From: Bacillus sp. FJAT-22090
Lineage (GTDB): Bacteria; Bacillota; Bacilli; Bacillales_A; Planococcaceae
Direction of reading: 5' to 3'
NCBI RefSeq assembly: GCF_007676755.1
Contig: NZ_VEBK01000014.1
Coordinates: forward strand, 1-64,000
DNA length: 64,000 bases
Within the stretch, counting starts at the first letter, position 1; every line of letters starts with the position of its first letter. The translations under genes and the position numbers were made by a program. Below, in pieces: positions 43,319 to 52,501 of this stretch. Under the pieces are notes generated by a model, which had not been told where the DNA came from, made no database searches, and saw only the letters and a program-made list of their open reading frames with translations.

Positions 43319-45151
43319 ATGTCTCTTAGAAAAAGAATATCTTTATTAATTTTTGTAGATTCTTGCATTGTGTTCTTTTCCATATATATTGGGTATTTTG
43401 TACTTCATCCTATAGAAAATCCTTTTAACTATACTTTTTTATTGTTAAGTGCGTTAACAATTTTTATGGCACATCATTTTTTTGCTTTGTATTATGGTCT
43501 TTATCGGAAAGTATGGGAGTATGCATCAATCAGAGAATTAGTCTCTATTGCTAAAGCTGTATGTTTTACAATTCTAACGGTTGCCACTATACAATTTCTT
43601 TTCATGGGGGATATCTTAATAAGAGCATTGTCCATTACATGGATGCTCCATATGTTACTAATCGGTGGGTCTAGACTATCTTGGAGAGTTTTCAGGGATT
43701 CATACTTGATAGGGGAAAAAAAGGTAAATAAAGCCGAAAAGCGAACGTTAATAATTGGAGCAGGATCGGCTGGTTCGATGATAGCACGTCAATTATTAAA
43801 TAATACGGATTCACCATTAAAACCAATTGCTTTTTTAGATGATGATTGCACAAAAAAAGGTTTAGAAATATTTAATATAAGGGTAATGGGACCAACAGAA
43901 CTTATTGAGAATGTCGTAAAGGACTTAGATATTGAGCATATCATTATTGCCATTCCTTCCTTAGAAAAACACAGAAGTTCCTACCTTATGCAAAAATGTC
44001 TCGATACGGGGATTCATACTCAAACAATGCCACTTATTGAGGATTTGTTGACCGGTAAAGTATCAGTTAATGAGATTAGGGATGTACGAATTGAAGATTT
44101 ACTAGGACGTGATGAAGTAGTGCTGGACACAGAATCTATCTCAATGAAGTTAACAAATAAAAAAATATTAGTCACTGGAGCAGGAGGTTCAATCGGATCG
44201 GAAATTTGTAGACAAGTAGCCAAATTTGAGCCGAGTGAAATTATTTTGTTGGGACACGGAGAAAACTCAATATACACGATTGACATGGAGTTGAGGCAAA
44301 AGGTTTCGTCAGTGATCAAAATTATTCCGATTATTGCGGACATTCAAGACAGACAGAGAGTTTTTGATATTATTTCTACTCACAAACCTGATGTCATCTA
44401 TCATGCTGCAGCACATAAACATGTCCCTTTAATGGAATATAATCCAATGGAAGCAGTGAAAAATAATATTTTTGGAACAAAAAATATTGCAGAAGCAGCC
44501 GACACTTTTGGTATAAAACACTTTGTCATGATTTCGACTGATAAGGCAGTAAACCCTCCCAACATCATGGGTGCGACAAAACGTTTTGCTGAAATGATAG
44601 TTCAGAATCTTGCGAAGAAAAGTAATACTAAATTTGCAGCAGTCCGATTTGGTAACGTTCTCGGTTCAAGGGGTAGTGTCGTTCCCCTATTTAAAAAGCA
44701 AATTGCTATGGGGGGACCAATAACTGTAACAGATCCAAATATGACCCGTTATTTTATGACAATTCCAGAGGCTTCGAGATTAGTTCTCCAAGCAGGTACT
44801 CTTGCAAATGGCGGAGAAATATTTGTTCTTGATATGGGGGAACCAGTGAAAATCGTAGATCTAGCCAAAAATCTTATAAAATTATCTGGATATACCGAAG
44901 ACGAAATCGATATCTATTTCACTGGCTCTCGCCCAGGAGAAAAATTATACGAAGAGTTATTAAATGACAATGAAATTCAAGATAAATTCATCTTCCCTAA
45001 AATACATATTGGAAAAGCTAATCCTATAAATGAAGTGGAGCTTGATTATGTATTGGACAAATTGAAAGGTATGAAAGTCGAGGAGATGAAAGACATATTA
45101 ATTGGTTTGGCGAATAAAGAAAATATTCAATTCCCAATGGGATCATATTAA
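43319..45151 (+). CDS. Membrane UDP-GlcNAc 4,6-dehydratase-like protein (EpsC/PglF type)
   Basis: ATG 43319 gives MSLRKRISLLIFVDSCIVFF; the frame before it overlaps the phosphatase. Four membrane helices (about 8-115) precede a first Rossmann motif (LIIGAGSAGS) and the catalytic SDR domain with ILVTGAGGSIGSE, YHAAAHKHVPLME, STDKAVNPPNIMGATKR (Met in place of the usual Tyr of YxxxK, typical of this family) and FGNVLGSRGSVVPLF. The 610-residue length is normal. The likely reaction converts UDP-GlcNAc to the UDP-4-keto-6-deoxy sugar, the first step towards UDP-diacetylbacillosamine. The aminotransferase and acetyltransferase for the later steps end this operon. Confidence 0.93.
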   Translation: MSLRKRISLLIFVDSCIVFFSIYIGYFVLHPIENPFNYTFLLLSALTIFMAHHFFALYYGLYRKVWEYASIRELVSIAKAVCFTILTVATIQFLFMGDILIRALSITWMLHMLLIGGSRLSWRVFRDSYLIGEKKVNKAEKRTLIIGAGSAGSMIARQLLNNTDSPLKPIAFLDDDCTKKGLEIFNIRVMGPTELIENVVKDLDIEHIIIAIPSLEKHRSSYLMQKCLDTGIHTQTMPLIEDLLTGKVSVNEIRDVRIEDLLGRDEVVLDTESISMKLTNKKILVTGAGGSIGSEICRQVAKFEPSEIILLGHGENSIYTIDMELRQKVSSVIKIIPIIADIQDRQRVFDIISTHKPDVIYHAAAHKHVPLMEYNPMEAVKNNIFGTKNIAEAADTFGIKHFVMISTDKAVNPPNIMGATKRFAEMIVQNLAKKSNTKFAAVRFGNVLGSRGSVVPLFKKQIAMGGPITVTDPNMTRYFMTIPEASRLVLQAGTLANGGEIFVLDMGEPVKIVDLAKNLIKLSGYTEDEIDIYFTGSRPGEKLYEELLNDNEIQDKFIFPKIHIGKANPINEVELDYVLDKLKGMKVEEMKDILIGLANKENIQFPMGSY

Positions 45152-45203
45152 GCGTTAAGACAAACATTCAAAGAAAATTAAATTAAGAAAAAGAGAAGAT
45201 AAA

Positions 45204-46430
45204 ATGAAAAAAAAAATACTTTCTGATGTCTATATAAATCTACTTAGTTCTTTTGTTTTTTTATTTGCTATACAAATACTATATTATCCAGAAATCTCAA
45301 AACATTTCAGTGAAGGATTTTTTGGAGAATTTATATATATCATCACTATTATAAATTTAGTAGGTTCCTTAATCGGAGGAACAATAAGTAATGTATTCTT
45401 AAAAAACTATTCTTCTTGGAAAATCCATAATACTTACTATCAAAAGTTTAGTAGCTTACTCTACATTTCTATTGCTTTGTTAATAGTTATTTTTCTTGGC
45501 TTCTTGGTTATAAGCATTCAACAACAACTTGGAATTACTCTATCTAATAGATTTATCTTGTTTATTTTTGCGATTACTTTTTTCAATCAAATGCGAGTAA
45601 TTTTAACAACCTGGCTTCGAGCAAAACTAGATTATAAAGTTATTTTTCTCTTGAATTTAATAGTTTCTAGTATTTATTTTGTTGGATGGCTATTACTAAA
45701 AGCGGATATTTCAATTAATGTATTTTTAATAATCCTCTTTTCAGAGTTATCATTTTTAATCGTTTTTTTGGCAATAGATAAAAATCATATTAGATTATTT
45801 TCTATAGTTAATAAAATTCAAGATAAAAAGTTATATTATTCTGTATTCTTACTATTATTCTCATCTGTTTTTTATACTTTATATAAATATGTTGACCGTG
45901 TTTTAATCGGGCATTATATGAATATTGAATTTATACCTATTTTTTATGTTGCGAATATAACTGGTTTAATATTCGCTATACCCTTTAATGTTCTTTCCAA
46001 TGTGGTATTCAGTTACATCGCACAAAAAAATACAATCGGAAAAACCCTATTAAAGCTTCTAATATATATACCAGTTTTCCTCTTTATATTCCTATTAATT
46101 ATTAGTTCTTTTCTAGGCCCCATTCTGATCAAACTTTTATATCCAACGTATTATACAGAAGCTATGGGTATATTTAAAGTCTTGAATATAGGAAATGCCT
46201 TGTTGGTTGTAGATTACCTATTAAGGGGATTCATTATTAAATACTATTCTGAAGGATATAAAGTTATATCAGATTTAATTGCTCTTCTATTTTTTATTGG
46301 TATATCTATAATATTCTATGAAAATTCATTAGTTTCTTTTGCATACGGTTATTCAGTAGGGATACTTATTAAGTGTTTATACAATTATTCGTTGCTTCTT
46401 ATTTATTTTAGAAGAGATGCAAAAAGGTAA
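45204..46430 (+). CDS. Polysaccharide flippase (Wzx-like)
   Basis: A 408-residue protein with about 12 membrane helices, few charged loops and the general look of the MOP/PST flippase family (LLSSFVFLFAIQILYYPEIS, FSYIAQKNTIGKTLLKLLIY). It should turn undecaprenyl-linked repeat units to the outer face. It is followed by the polymerase gene. Codon use is very AT-rich, as is usual for Wzx/Wzy genes, and the sequence is likely strain-variable. The assignment rests on topology and position. Confidence 0.8.
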   Translation: MKKKILSDVYINLLSSFVFLFAIQILYYPEISKHFSEGFFGEFIYIITIINLVGSLIGGTISNVFLKNYSSWKIHNTYYQKFSSLLYISIALLIVIFLGFLVISIQQQLGITLSNRFILFIFAITFFNQMRVILTTWLRAKLDYKVIFLLNLIVSSIYFVGWLLLKADISINVFLIILFSELSFLIVFLAIDKNHIRLFSIVNKIQDKKLYYSVFLLLFSSVFYTLYKYVDRVLIGHYMNIEFIPIFYVANITGLIFAIPFNVLSNVVFSYIAQKNTIGKTLLKLLIYIPVFLFIFLLIISSFLGPILIKLLYPTYYTEAMGIFKVLNIGNALLVVDYLLRGFIIKYYSEGYKVISDLIALLFFIGISIIFYENSLVSFAYGYSVGILIKCLYNYSLLLIYFRRDAKR

Positions 46431-46467
46431 GTAGTCTTTATCAAAGTGAAAGTGGAAAGGATAAAAT

Positions 46468-47790
46468 ATGCTGCTATTTCTAATACATTGTTTAATACCA
46501 CTAGTAAGTATAATGATTATTAAAATTAGTTATGGTCAGGTTCTAAGTTTTTCATTTGTCCATATATTTCTCTATTCCTTTTTGTTTTTGATCTATATTA
46601 GGGCACTTGAGGTGTACGAACTTTTTGGAAATATTCATTTTCTTCTGTCAGTATGGATGATTCCTTTAATAGTGGTATTGGTAGCTTCTTTTATAAAAAT
46701 TGTCGTTTTAAAGTCAACATACTCTTTTAATTTGAGGATTAGTAATCTACATTTCAATGCAACAGATAAATTCTTATATAGCAGAATTCATTTCTTTTCA
46801 TTGATATTTTTGACGATAATAGTGGTTTTTATAGTTGATATTGGTTTTTCGAATATAGCTTTATTCACATTATTTATTAGTCCAAATAATAGTATAGAAG
46901 TAATGAATCAAAGAATTTCTGGATTAACATCCAACATTACCCCTTTACTAACTTATATTTATGCTTACTCGAGAACTTTAATATTTCCCTTATATTTCTC
47001 TTTTCTATCCATCTTATTTGCGAAGAAGAAAATAGGAAAATGGCATTACTTTCTGATTATGCTTACAGGTATATTCTTTTGTTTATCCACTACCGCGAAG
47101 TCACCAGTTGTCATTTTTATGATAAGTGGACTCTTTGGGTATAACTTTGCAATTGAAGGAAGGTTAAAGATTAAAAAAATAACTATGGGAATAATTATTG
47201 TTCTTTTAATTCCAGCCGCTATATACCCATTGTTGTATGGTTCATCTGGACTGAACAGCATGATAGTCCTTATTGATAGTCTTTGGAGAAGACTTACATG
47301 GGTTCCTTCTTATGCAAGTGGAGTGTATTTTGATTATTTTAGTAACCATAATTTATCCATGGGTTTTTCATCAAATAAGGTACTTTCTTTTTTTACAGGT
47401 CAAGAATATATTAATATACCAAGTTATATATATGAAAATTATTTTAACACTACTATACAGGGGGGACTTGTAAATGCATCTTATTTTGCGTCCTTTTACG
47501 CAGATTGGGGTCTTTACGGAGTTATATTTTCAACCATATTTATTAGTATGTTTTTAGTCTCATTAGACTATTTTTTTAAGCTGAATACTACTTTTCTTTA
47601 TACAGCAGGGAAAGTAATTGTCCTTTTAGGAATGATTCACCTAATGCTTTCCAACTTTTATTCAGTATCACTCGGTAGAGGATTCGTATCCATCCCTTTG
47701 TTATTCTTGCTATTAAAAATAATCTCTACACAGAAGAATTATTTTTCTGTTAAAGATAGTGTATATAAAGGAGTAAAACATGAGATTTAA
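46468..47790 (+). CDS. Polysaccharide polymerase (Wzy-like)
   Basis: A 440-residue membrane protein with about 11-12 helices and a large extracytoplasmic loop near residues 270-345 (LWRRLTWVPSYASGVYFDYF, FFTGQEYINIPSYIYENYF), typical of O-antigen/EPS polymerases. The stretch LSTTAKSPVVIFMISGLFGY is family-like. It would join repeat units delivered by the flippase. Its last 11 bases overlap the epimerase gene. The family is very divergent, so the name relies on topology and context. Confidence 0.8.
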   Translation: MLLFLIHCLIPLVSIMIIKISYGQVLSFSFVHIFLYSFLFLIYIRALEVYELFGNIHFLLSVWMIPLIVVLVASFIKIVVLKSTYSFNLRISNLHFNATDKFLYSRIHFFSLIFLTIIVVFIVDIGFSNIALFTLFISPNNSIEVMNQRISGLTSNITPLLTYIYAYSRTLIFPLYFSFLSILFAKKKIGKWHYFLIMLTGIFFCLSTTAKSPVVIFMISGLFGYNFAIEGRLKIKKITMGIIIVLLIPAAIYPLLYGSSGLNSMIVLIDSLWRRLTWVPSYASGVYFDYFSNHNLSMGFSSNKVLSFFTGQEYINIPSYIYENYFNTTIQGGLVNASYFASFYADWGLYGVIFSTIFISMFLVSLDYFFKLNTTFLYTAGKVIVLLGMIHLMLSNFYSVSLGRGFVSIPLLFLLLKIISTQKNYFSVKDSVYKGVKHEI

Positions 47791-48739
47791 AAAGTTTAGT
47801 AAGGATATTTTTGAGTTTTTGCTAGTTAAAAAAAAATATAACTTGAAGACTGATCCTAGCAAAGCAATTTATCCAGTAGATTTAGATTTCACTCTAGATG
47901 ACGAAGTAAATTACTACCATCCCTTTGATGAAAATGGTATTCCTATGAAAATCTATTCATCTAAAGGAAAACAATATAATCCTACTAGAATCGCTTCTTA
48001 TGGATTCGCTCATTGGGGTAGATATCAAACAAATGGGAAAGAAATACACAAAAATGCATTTATGAACGTACTTTGTTGGTTTTGTGAAAATAACCAAAAT
48101 GGTCTCTGGTTTTATGAATTTGAATGGAACGATTTAGAGAAATATTGGATATCTTGTATGGCACAAGGAGAAGGAATAAGTATTTTAACTAGAGGATATC
48201 TACTAACTTCAGATGAAAAATATATTAATCTTGCTATTAAAGCGATAGAACCATTCAAGAAAACTATTAAAGATAAAGGGGTGGTTTCTTATGTAAATGA
48301 TGATTCTATTTTTTTTGAAGAGTACCCTACAGATAAACCCGTACATGTGTTAAATGGTTTTTTATATTCTTTAATTGGTTTAATAGAGTTTAAGGAAGTA
48401 CTAGAAAAATTACAGGATAGAAAATTAGAAACACGCGAACTTAGTAAGTTAATTAATAATGCAGTGACATCATTAGAAAAAAATATTGATAGATGGGATG
48501 CTGGATTTTGGTCCTATTATGATTTACATCTAGAGGGAAAAAAAGTAAGAAATATTTCAACAATAATCTATCATATGCTACATGTTACCCAATTAAAATT
48601 TATCGCACATAAAACTAATAATAGTTATTTGATGCATATATCCACTAAATGGGAAAAGTACTTAATTAATACTAATTATAGAATAAAGGCATTAATGATA
48701 AAAATATTATATAGAATAAAAAATCATGCGCAAAGGTAG
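47780..48739 (+). CDS. D-glucuronyl C5-epimerase-like protein
   Basis: The 319 residues match the C-terminal catalytic domain of heparan-sulfate glucuronyl C5-epimerases: YNPTRIASYGFAHWGRY, WISCMAQGEGISILTRGY, EEYPTDKPVHVLNGFLYS, RWDAGFWSYYDLH and IYHMLHVTQLK. The tyrosines in YYDLH and IYHMLH line up by eye with the two catalytic tyrosines of the animal enzymes. It has no signal peptide or membrane helix. Expected role: converting D-glucuronate residues in a polymer or lipid-linked unit to L-iduronate. It starts inside the polymerase gene (11-base overlap) after AAAGGAG. A different uronic-acid epimerase or a lyase-like enzyme of the same (alpha/alpha) barrel fold is the main alternative. 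Confidence 0.8.
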   Translation: MRFKKFSKDIFEFLLVKKKYNLKTDPSKAIYPVDLDFTLDDEVNYYHPFDENGIPMKIYSSKGKQYNPTRIASYGFAHWGRYQTNGKEIHKNAFMNVLCWFCENNQNGLWFYEFEWNDLEKYWISCMAQGEGISILTRGYLLTSDEKYINLAIKAIEPFKKTIKDKGVVSYVNDDSIFFEEYPTDKPVHVLNGFLYSLIGLIEFKEVLEKLQDRKLETRELSKLINNAVTSLEKNIDRWDAGFWSYYDLHLEGKKVRNISTIIYHMLHVTQLKFIAHKTNNSYLMHISTKWEKYLINTNYRIKALMIKILYRIKNHAQR

Positions 48740-48748
48740 TGAATAAAC

Positions 48749-49840
48749 ATTAAAATTTGTCATTTAACTTCTGTTCATACTGTTTATGATACGAGGATAT
48801 ATCTGAAGGAATGCTTAACTTTAGTAAGCGCAGGATTTGAAGTAACCTATGTCGTTCCGGGAGTTGAAAATTCAATAATCAATGGAGTAAATGTGAAAGG
48901 GGTTAAGAAGGGAAAGGGTAACCGTTTTATGAGAATGACAAAAACAGTATTAGAAGTTTTTAATAAGGCAAAGGAGATAAATGCTGATATCTATCATTTC
49001 CATGACCCAGAACTGCTTCCAGTAGGATTAGCTTTAAAAAAAAGAGGGAAAATAGTAATTTATGATATTCATGAAGATTTACCTAGAGCAATCTTATCTA
49101 AACCATGGATATCTTCATTTATGAGAAAGCCTACAGCAACTATTATTGAAATTTTTGAGAATTATTGTGCTCGTAAATTAGATTGTTTGATAACTGCAAC
49201 ACCATATATTACAGAAAGATTTAAAAAAGTTAACCGAAATACGGTCAATGTTAATAATTTTCCACTCCTCGATGAGCTAATGACGAATTCTAGGGATTTA
49301 TTTAATTCATATGGACAAGTTTGTTATATTGGTGGCTTGGTTCCCATTAGGGGGATGTATGAATTAATAAAAGCAGCAGAACTAATTGAGGGAAAAATCA
49401 TATTTGCTGGTCCAGTGCACCCGAAGGATATGGAGATAACTTTAAGTGCTCATAGAAATATAGAATATGTAGGAATATTAAAACGTCCTGAAGTTAGAGA
49501 ATTATTACATACATCAGTGGCTGGTATTGTTACATTTTTGCCTGAGCCGAATAATGTTAACGCACAACCAAATAAAATGTTTGAATATATGTCTGCTGGA
49601 ATTCCAGTAATTTGTTCAGATTTTCCATTATGGGGCACTATTATTGAAAAGTATAAATGCGGAATATGTGTAAATCCAGAAGATCCTAAGGCTATTGCAG
49701 ATGCGATAAATTATCTATTGAACAATCCCGACGTGGCTCAAGAAATGGGAAGGAACGGGAGGATAGCTATAGAGAGGGAATTTAATTGGGAAGAAGAGAG
49801 TAGGAAAATGATAGAAGTATATAAGAGCTTTTGTAAATGA
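48749..49840 (+). CDS. Glycosyltransferase, GT4-like, with disturbed start
   Basis: The coding frame clearly begins before any usual start: from 48749 it reads ATT AAA ATT TGT, giving IKICHLTSVHTVYDTRIYLK, the standard first strand of GT4-type enzymes. An in-frame TGA at 48740-48742 blocks extension. The GTG at 48739, overlapping the epimerase stop, would give MNKIKICHL if one base near 48748 were removed, so a one-base insertion (true mutation or assembly error) is likely; a rare ATT start is the alternative. The GTG at 48893 would lose the first 48 residues. The rest is intact: DIYHFHDPELLPVGLALKKR, YDIHEDLPRAILSKPW and the donor-site FLPEPNNVNAQPNKMFEYMS. Confidence 0.75.
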   Translation: MKICHLTSVHTVYDTRIYLKECLTLVSAGFEVTYVVPGVENSIINGVNVKGVKKGKGNRFMRMTKTVLEVFNKAKEINADIYHFHDPELLPVGLALKKRGKIVIYDIHEDLPRAILSKPWISSFMRKPTATIIEIFENYCARKLDCLITATPYITERFKKVNRNTVNVNNFPLLDELMTNSRDLFNSYGQVCYIGGLVPIRGMYELIKAAELIEGKIIFAGPVHPKDMEITLSAHRNIEYVGILKRPEVRELLHTSVAGIVTFLPEPNNVNAQPNKMFEYMSAGIPVICSDFPLWGTIIEKYKCGICVNPEDPKAIADAINYLLNNPDVAQEMGRNGRIAIEREFNWEEESRKMIEVYKSFCK

Positions 49841-49992
49841 TTTCGCGTTGGGTTTGTAAAGTACTATCTGAAAAAAATTGTAAGGTAGCTCCCTTTTAAA
49901 GTATCGGAAGATTTGGAGATTTTGTAGTCTTATAAAATATTTTGGTTCTTAGAAATTACTAAGGAAATTTAAAGTAGTAGAGAGGTTTTATA

Positions 49993-51273
49993 ATGAATAT
50001 TTGGATTTTCAATCATTACGCTTCTGGTGCTAATTCCAGTGGTGGAACGAGGCATTTCGATTTAGCAAAACAACTAGTGAAGATGGGACATTCAGTTACA
50101 ATATATGCATCTTCTTTTAATCATCAATTATTAGTTGAAGAGCACTTAGTGGGGAGTAAAAGTATCCATAAAGAGTCTATATCGGAAGGTGTTAAATTTG
50201 TCTGGATCAAAACAACTCCATATTATAAAAATAATTTTAAAAGAGTTTTTAATATGCTCTCTTATACGAAGCGAGCTTATACAATCGCAAGAAAAGAGAG
50301 TAGCCGTCCAGATATAGTAATTGGATCCTTGGTTCATCCACTTGCAGCTTACATCGGCTATCTCATAGCCAAAAAATATAATAGTATTTTTTATTTCGAA
50401 GAAAGGGATTTATGGCCACAAACTTTAATAGATTTAGGTAAAATGTCTCCAAGGAATCCTGTTATTTATATACTTTCCAAAATAGAACTTTTTTTATTCA
50501 GAAAAGCTAATCGAATTATATTCTTATTTGATAAAGCTGTTAATTATGGAGAATCAAAAGGAATTTCAAGAGAGAAGTTTTTGTATATTCCTAATGGATT
50601 TGATATGGATAGGACCTTTAACTCGATAGAGCTTTCTACAGAAATAAAGCAAGTACTAAAGAATTTAGAACAACAAATGATAGCTATATATACAGGTGCG
50701 CACGGGAAAGCTAATAATCTGGATGTCATACTTAATACTGCTAGTCAAATCATGAAAAAAGAAACACAAATTCATTTTGTATTAATTGGAGATGGACCGG
50801 AAAAAGAACGACTAGTAAAACGTATAAAAAGAGAAAAAATAACTAATGTTACAATGCTCCCTCCTGTAAAGAAAGAAATGATTCCCGAAATTTTAAAATA
50901 TGCAGATGTAGGTTTATTGCCATTAGTAAATTCTCCAGTGTTCAAATGGGGTATAAGTCCAAATAAATTATTTGATTATATGGGTGCTTCATTGCCGGTA
51001 GTAATTTTATGTGATGTAGAAGGAACCCCAGTAGAATTAGCTAGCGGAGGTCAAGTTATTAGGGGGAATTTTGAAGAAGAGCTAGTAAACTTTCTTACTC
51101 ATATTGATAAATCAGAGTTAGTTAGATTAGGTAATAATTCTAGAAACTATGTGGAAAAGAATCATTCCTGGGAGAGGTTAGCAACTAAGCTAGAGGCCCA
51201 AATGATTAGTGATGTAAACAAGTTCAACAAAAATAATTTAATAAAGAGTGATTTATTTGAAAAGAATATTTGA
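49993..51273 (+). CDS. Glycosyltransferase, GT4 family (WbuB-like)
   Basis: A 426-residue two-domain GT-B enzyme. The N-terminus ([40 protein letters not shown]) matches WbuB-like transferases that add a 6-deoxy-aminosugar in O-antigen and capsule pathways. The donor half has [56 protein letters not shown] and [11 protein letters not shown]. It starts 150 bases after the previous gene, which leaves room for an internal promoter or a small lost stretch; nothing clear is seen there. Its end overlaps the phosphoglycosyl transferase. Confidence 0.9.
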   Translation: MNIWIFNHYASGANSSGGTRHFDLAKQLVKMGHSVTIYASSFNHQLLVEEHLVGSKSIHKESISEGVKFVWIKTTPYYKNNFKRVFNMLSYTKRAYTIARKESSRPDIVIGSLVHPLAAYIGYLIAKKYNSIFYFEERDLWPQTLIDLGKMSPRNPVIYILSKIELFLFRKANRIIFLFDKAVNYGESKGISREKFLYIPNGFDMDRTFNSIELSTEIKQVLKNLEQQMIAIYTGAHGKANNLDVILNTASQIMKKETQIHFVLIGDGPEKERLVKRIKREKITNVTMLPPVKKEMIPEILKYADVGLLPLVNSPVFKWGISPNKLFDYMGASLPVVILCDVEGTPVELASGGQVIRGNFEEELVNFLTHIDKSELVRLGNNSRNYVEKNHSWERLATKLEAQMISDVNKFNKNNLIKSDLFEKNI

Positions 51274-51853
51274 TTTTATTATTAGTTTCTTTGCCCTAAT
51301 TCTGTTGTCACCTGTGATAGGGATAACTTCTCTATTAATTTATTTCAAGATTGGATCTCCGGTTTTATTCAAGCAAGAAAGACCGGGGTTAAAGGGGCGC
51401 TCGTTTGTCGTATATAAATTTAGAACTATGACACAAGAGCATGATGAAACAGGTGAACTGCTACCGGATTATGCTCGCTTGACGTCTTTTGGTAGGTTTC
51501 TAAGAAAGTTAAGCTTAGATGAGCTTCCTCAGCTTTGGAATGTATTAAAAGGTGATATGAGTTTTGTCGGACCAAGGCCGTTATTATTGGAATATTTACC
51601 TTTATATAATGCGAGGCAGGCAAAGCGGCATGAGGTGCGACCAGGTATAACTGGTTGGGCACAGATTAATGGAAGAAATGCAATCTCTTGGGAAGAAAAG
51701 TTTGAATTGGATATATGGTATGTAGAGAATCAGTCTTTCTTGTTAGATTTGAAGATTTTGCTTAAAACTGTGAAGAAAGTATTTATAAGAGAAGGGATTA
51801 ATCAAGAAGGACAAGCAACGATTACTAAATTTTTAGGAAACAAAATTAATTGA
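51257..51853 (+). CDS. Phosphoglycosyl transferase (initiating sugar-1-phosphate transferase, EpsL/PglC-like)
   Basis: A TTG at 51257 gives [20 protein letters not shown]; the GTG at 51248 is an alternative start. The 198-residue protein has the N-terminal re-entrant membrane helix, then [53 protein letters not shown] and [15 protein letters not shown], the hallmarks of the small monotopic PglC-type family (catalytic Asp-Glu in LSLDELPQ). It moves a sugar phosphate, probably diacetylbacillosamine-1-phosphate or similar, onto undecaprenyl phosphate to start each repeat unit. It overlaps the preceding GT by 17 bases. Confidence 0.93.
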   Translation: MKRIFDFIISFFALILLSPVIGITSLLIYFKIGSPVLFKQERPGLKGRSFVVYKFRTMTQEHDETGELLPDYARLTSFGRFLRKLSLDELPQLWNVLKGDMSFVGPRPLLLEYLPLYNARQAKRHEVRPGITGWAQINGRNAISWEEKFELDIWYVENQSFLLDLKILLKTVKKVFIREGINQEGQATITKFLGNKIN

Positions 51854-51859
51854 TAGTAG

Positions 51860-52501
51860 GTGGACATCCTGGAGAAGATTATCCTTATTGGCGATAGTGG
51901 ACATTCAAAGGTAATTGCAGATTCCATTCGATCTCAAAATGGAAAAATTATCGCTAAGTTAGATGATAAATATCAAAAGAATACTTATGAACATCAAATT
52001 CTCAAGGGACCAATACATCAACTAGAAGAAATTCTTGTAGATGACGTTAAGGTTGTTATTGCTATTGGCTCCAATTCTGTGCGAAAACAACTAGTGGAAA
52101 GATTAGATCTTTCGATAGAAAGATATGCAAAGATCGTACATAACAGTGCGATAATAAGTGATTCGGCGAACATTGGTTTTGGAACGGTTGTGATGCCAGG
52201 AGCAATAGTTAATGCTGATGTCTCTATTGGAAATCATGCAATTATTAATACTAACTGTGTAATAGAGCATGATTGTGTAATTGAAGAGTATGTACATATT
52301 TCCCCTGCGACTACTTTAACGGGAAATGTAAAAGTCGGTGAAGGAAGCCATATTGGAGCAGGAGCCACTGTTATTCCAGGAATTGAAATAGGTTCTTGGG
52401 TAAATATAGGAGCAGGCAGTTCTGTTATTTCAAATATAGAATCTAATGTTACTGCTGTTGGAGTGCCAGCTAAGTCGATAAAGAAAGAAGGTTTAATATG
52501 A
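51860..52501 (+). CDS. Sugar O/N-acetyltransferase (PglD/NeuD/EpsM-like)
   Basis: A 213-residue enzyme: an N-terminal Rossmann-like nucleotide-sugar-binding part (EKIILIGDSGHSKVIADSIR) followed by a left-handed beta-helix of hexapeptide repeats (NIGFGTVVMPGAIVNADVSI, GEGSHIGAGATVIPGIEIGS) with the catalytic-region His in IEHDCVIEEYVHISP. PglD-type enzymes acetylate the 4-amino group of UDP-4-amino-6-deoxy-GlcNAc from acetyl-CoA. The GTG at 51860 is the likely start. It overlaps the aminotransferase gene by four bases (ATGA), so the two are coupled. Confidence 0.92.
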   Translation: MDILEKIILIGDSGHSKVIADSIRSQNGKIIAKLDDKYQKNTYEHQILKGPIHQLEEILVDDVKVVIAIGSNSVRKQLVERLDLSIERYAKIVHNSAIISDSANIGFGTVVMPGAIVNADVSIGNHAIINTNCVIEHDCVIEEYVHISPATTLTGNVKVGEGSHIGAGATVIPGIEIGSWVNIGAGSSVISNIESNVTAVGVPAKSIKKEGLI

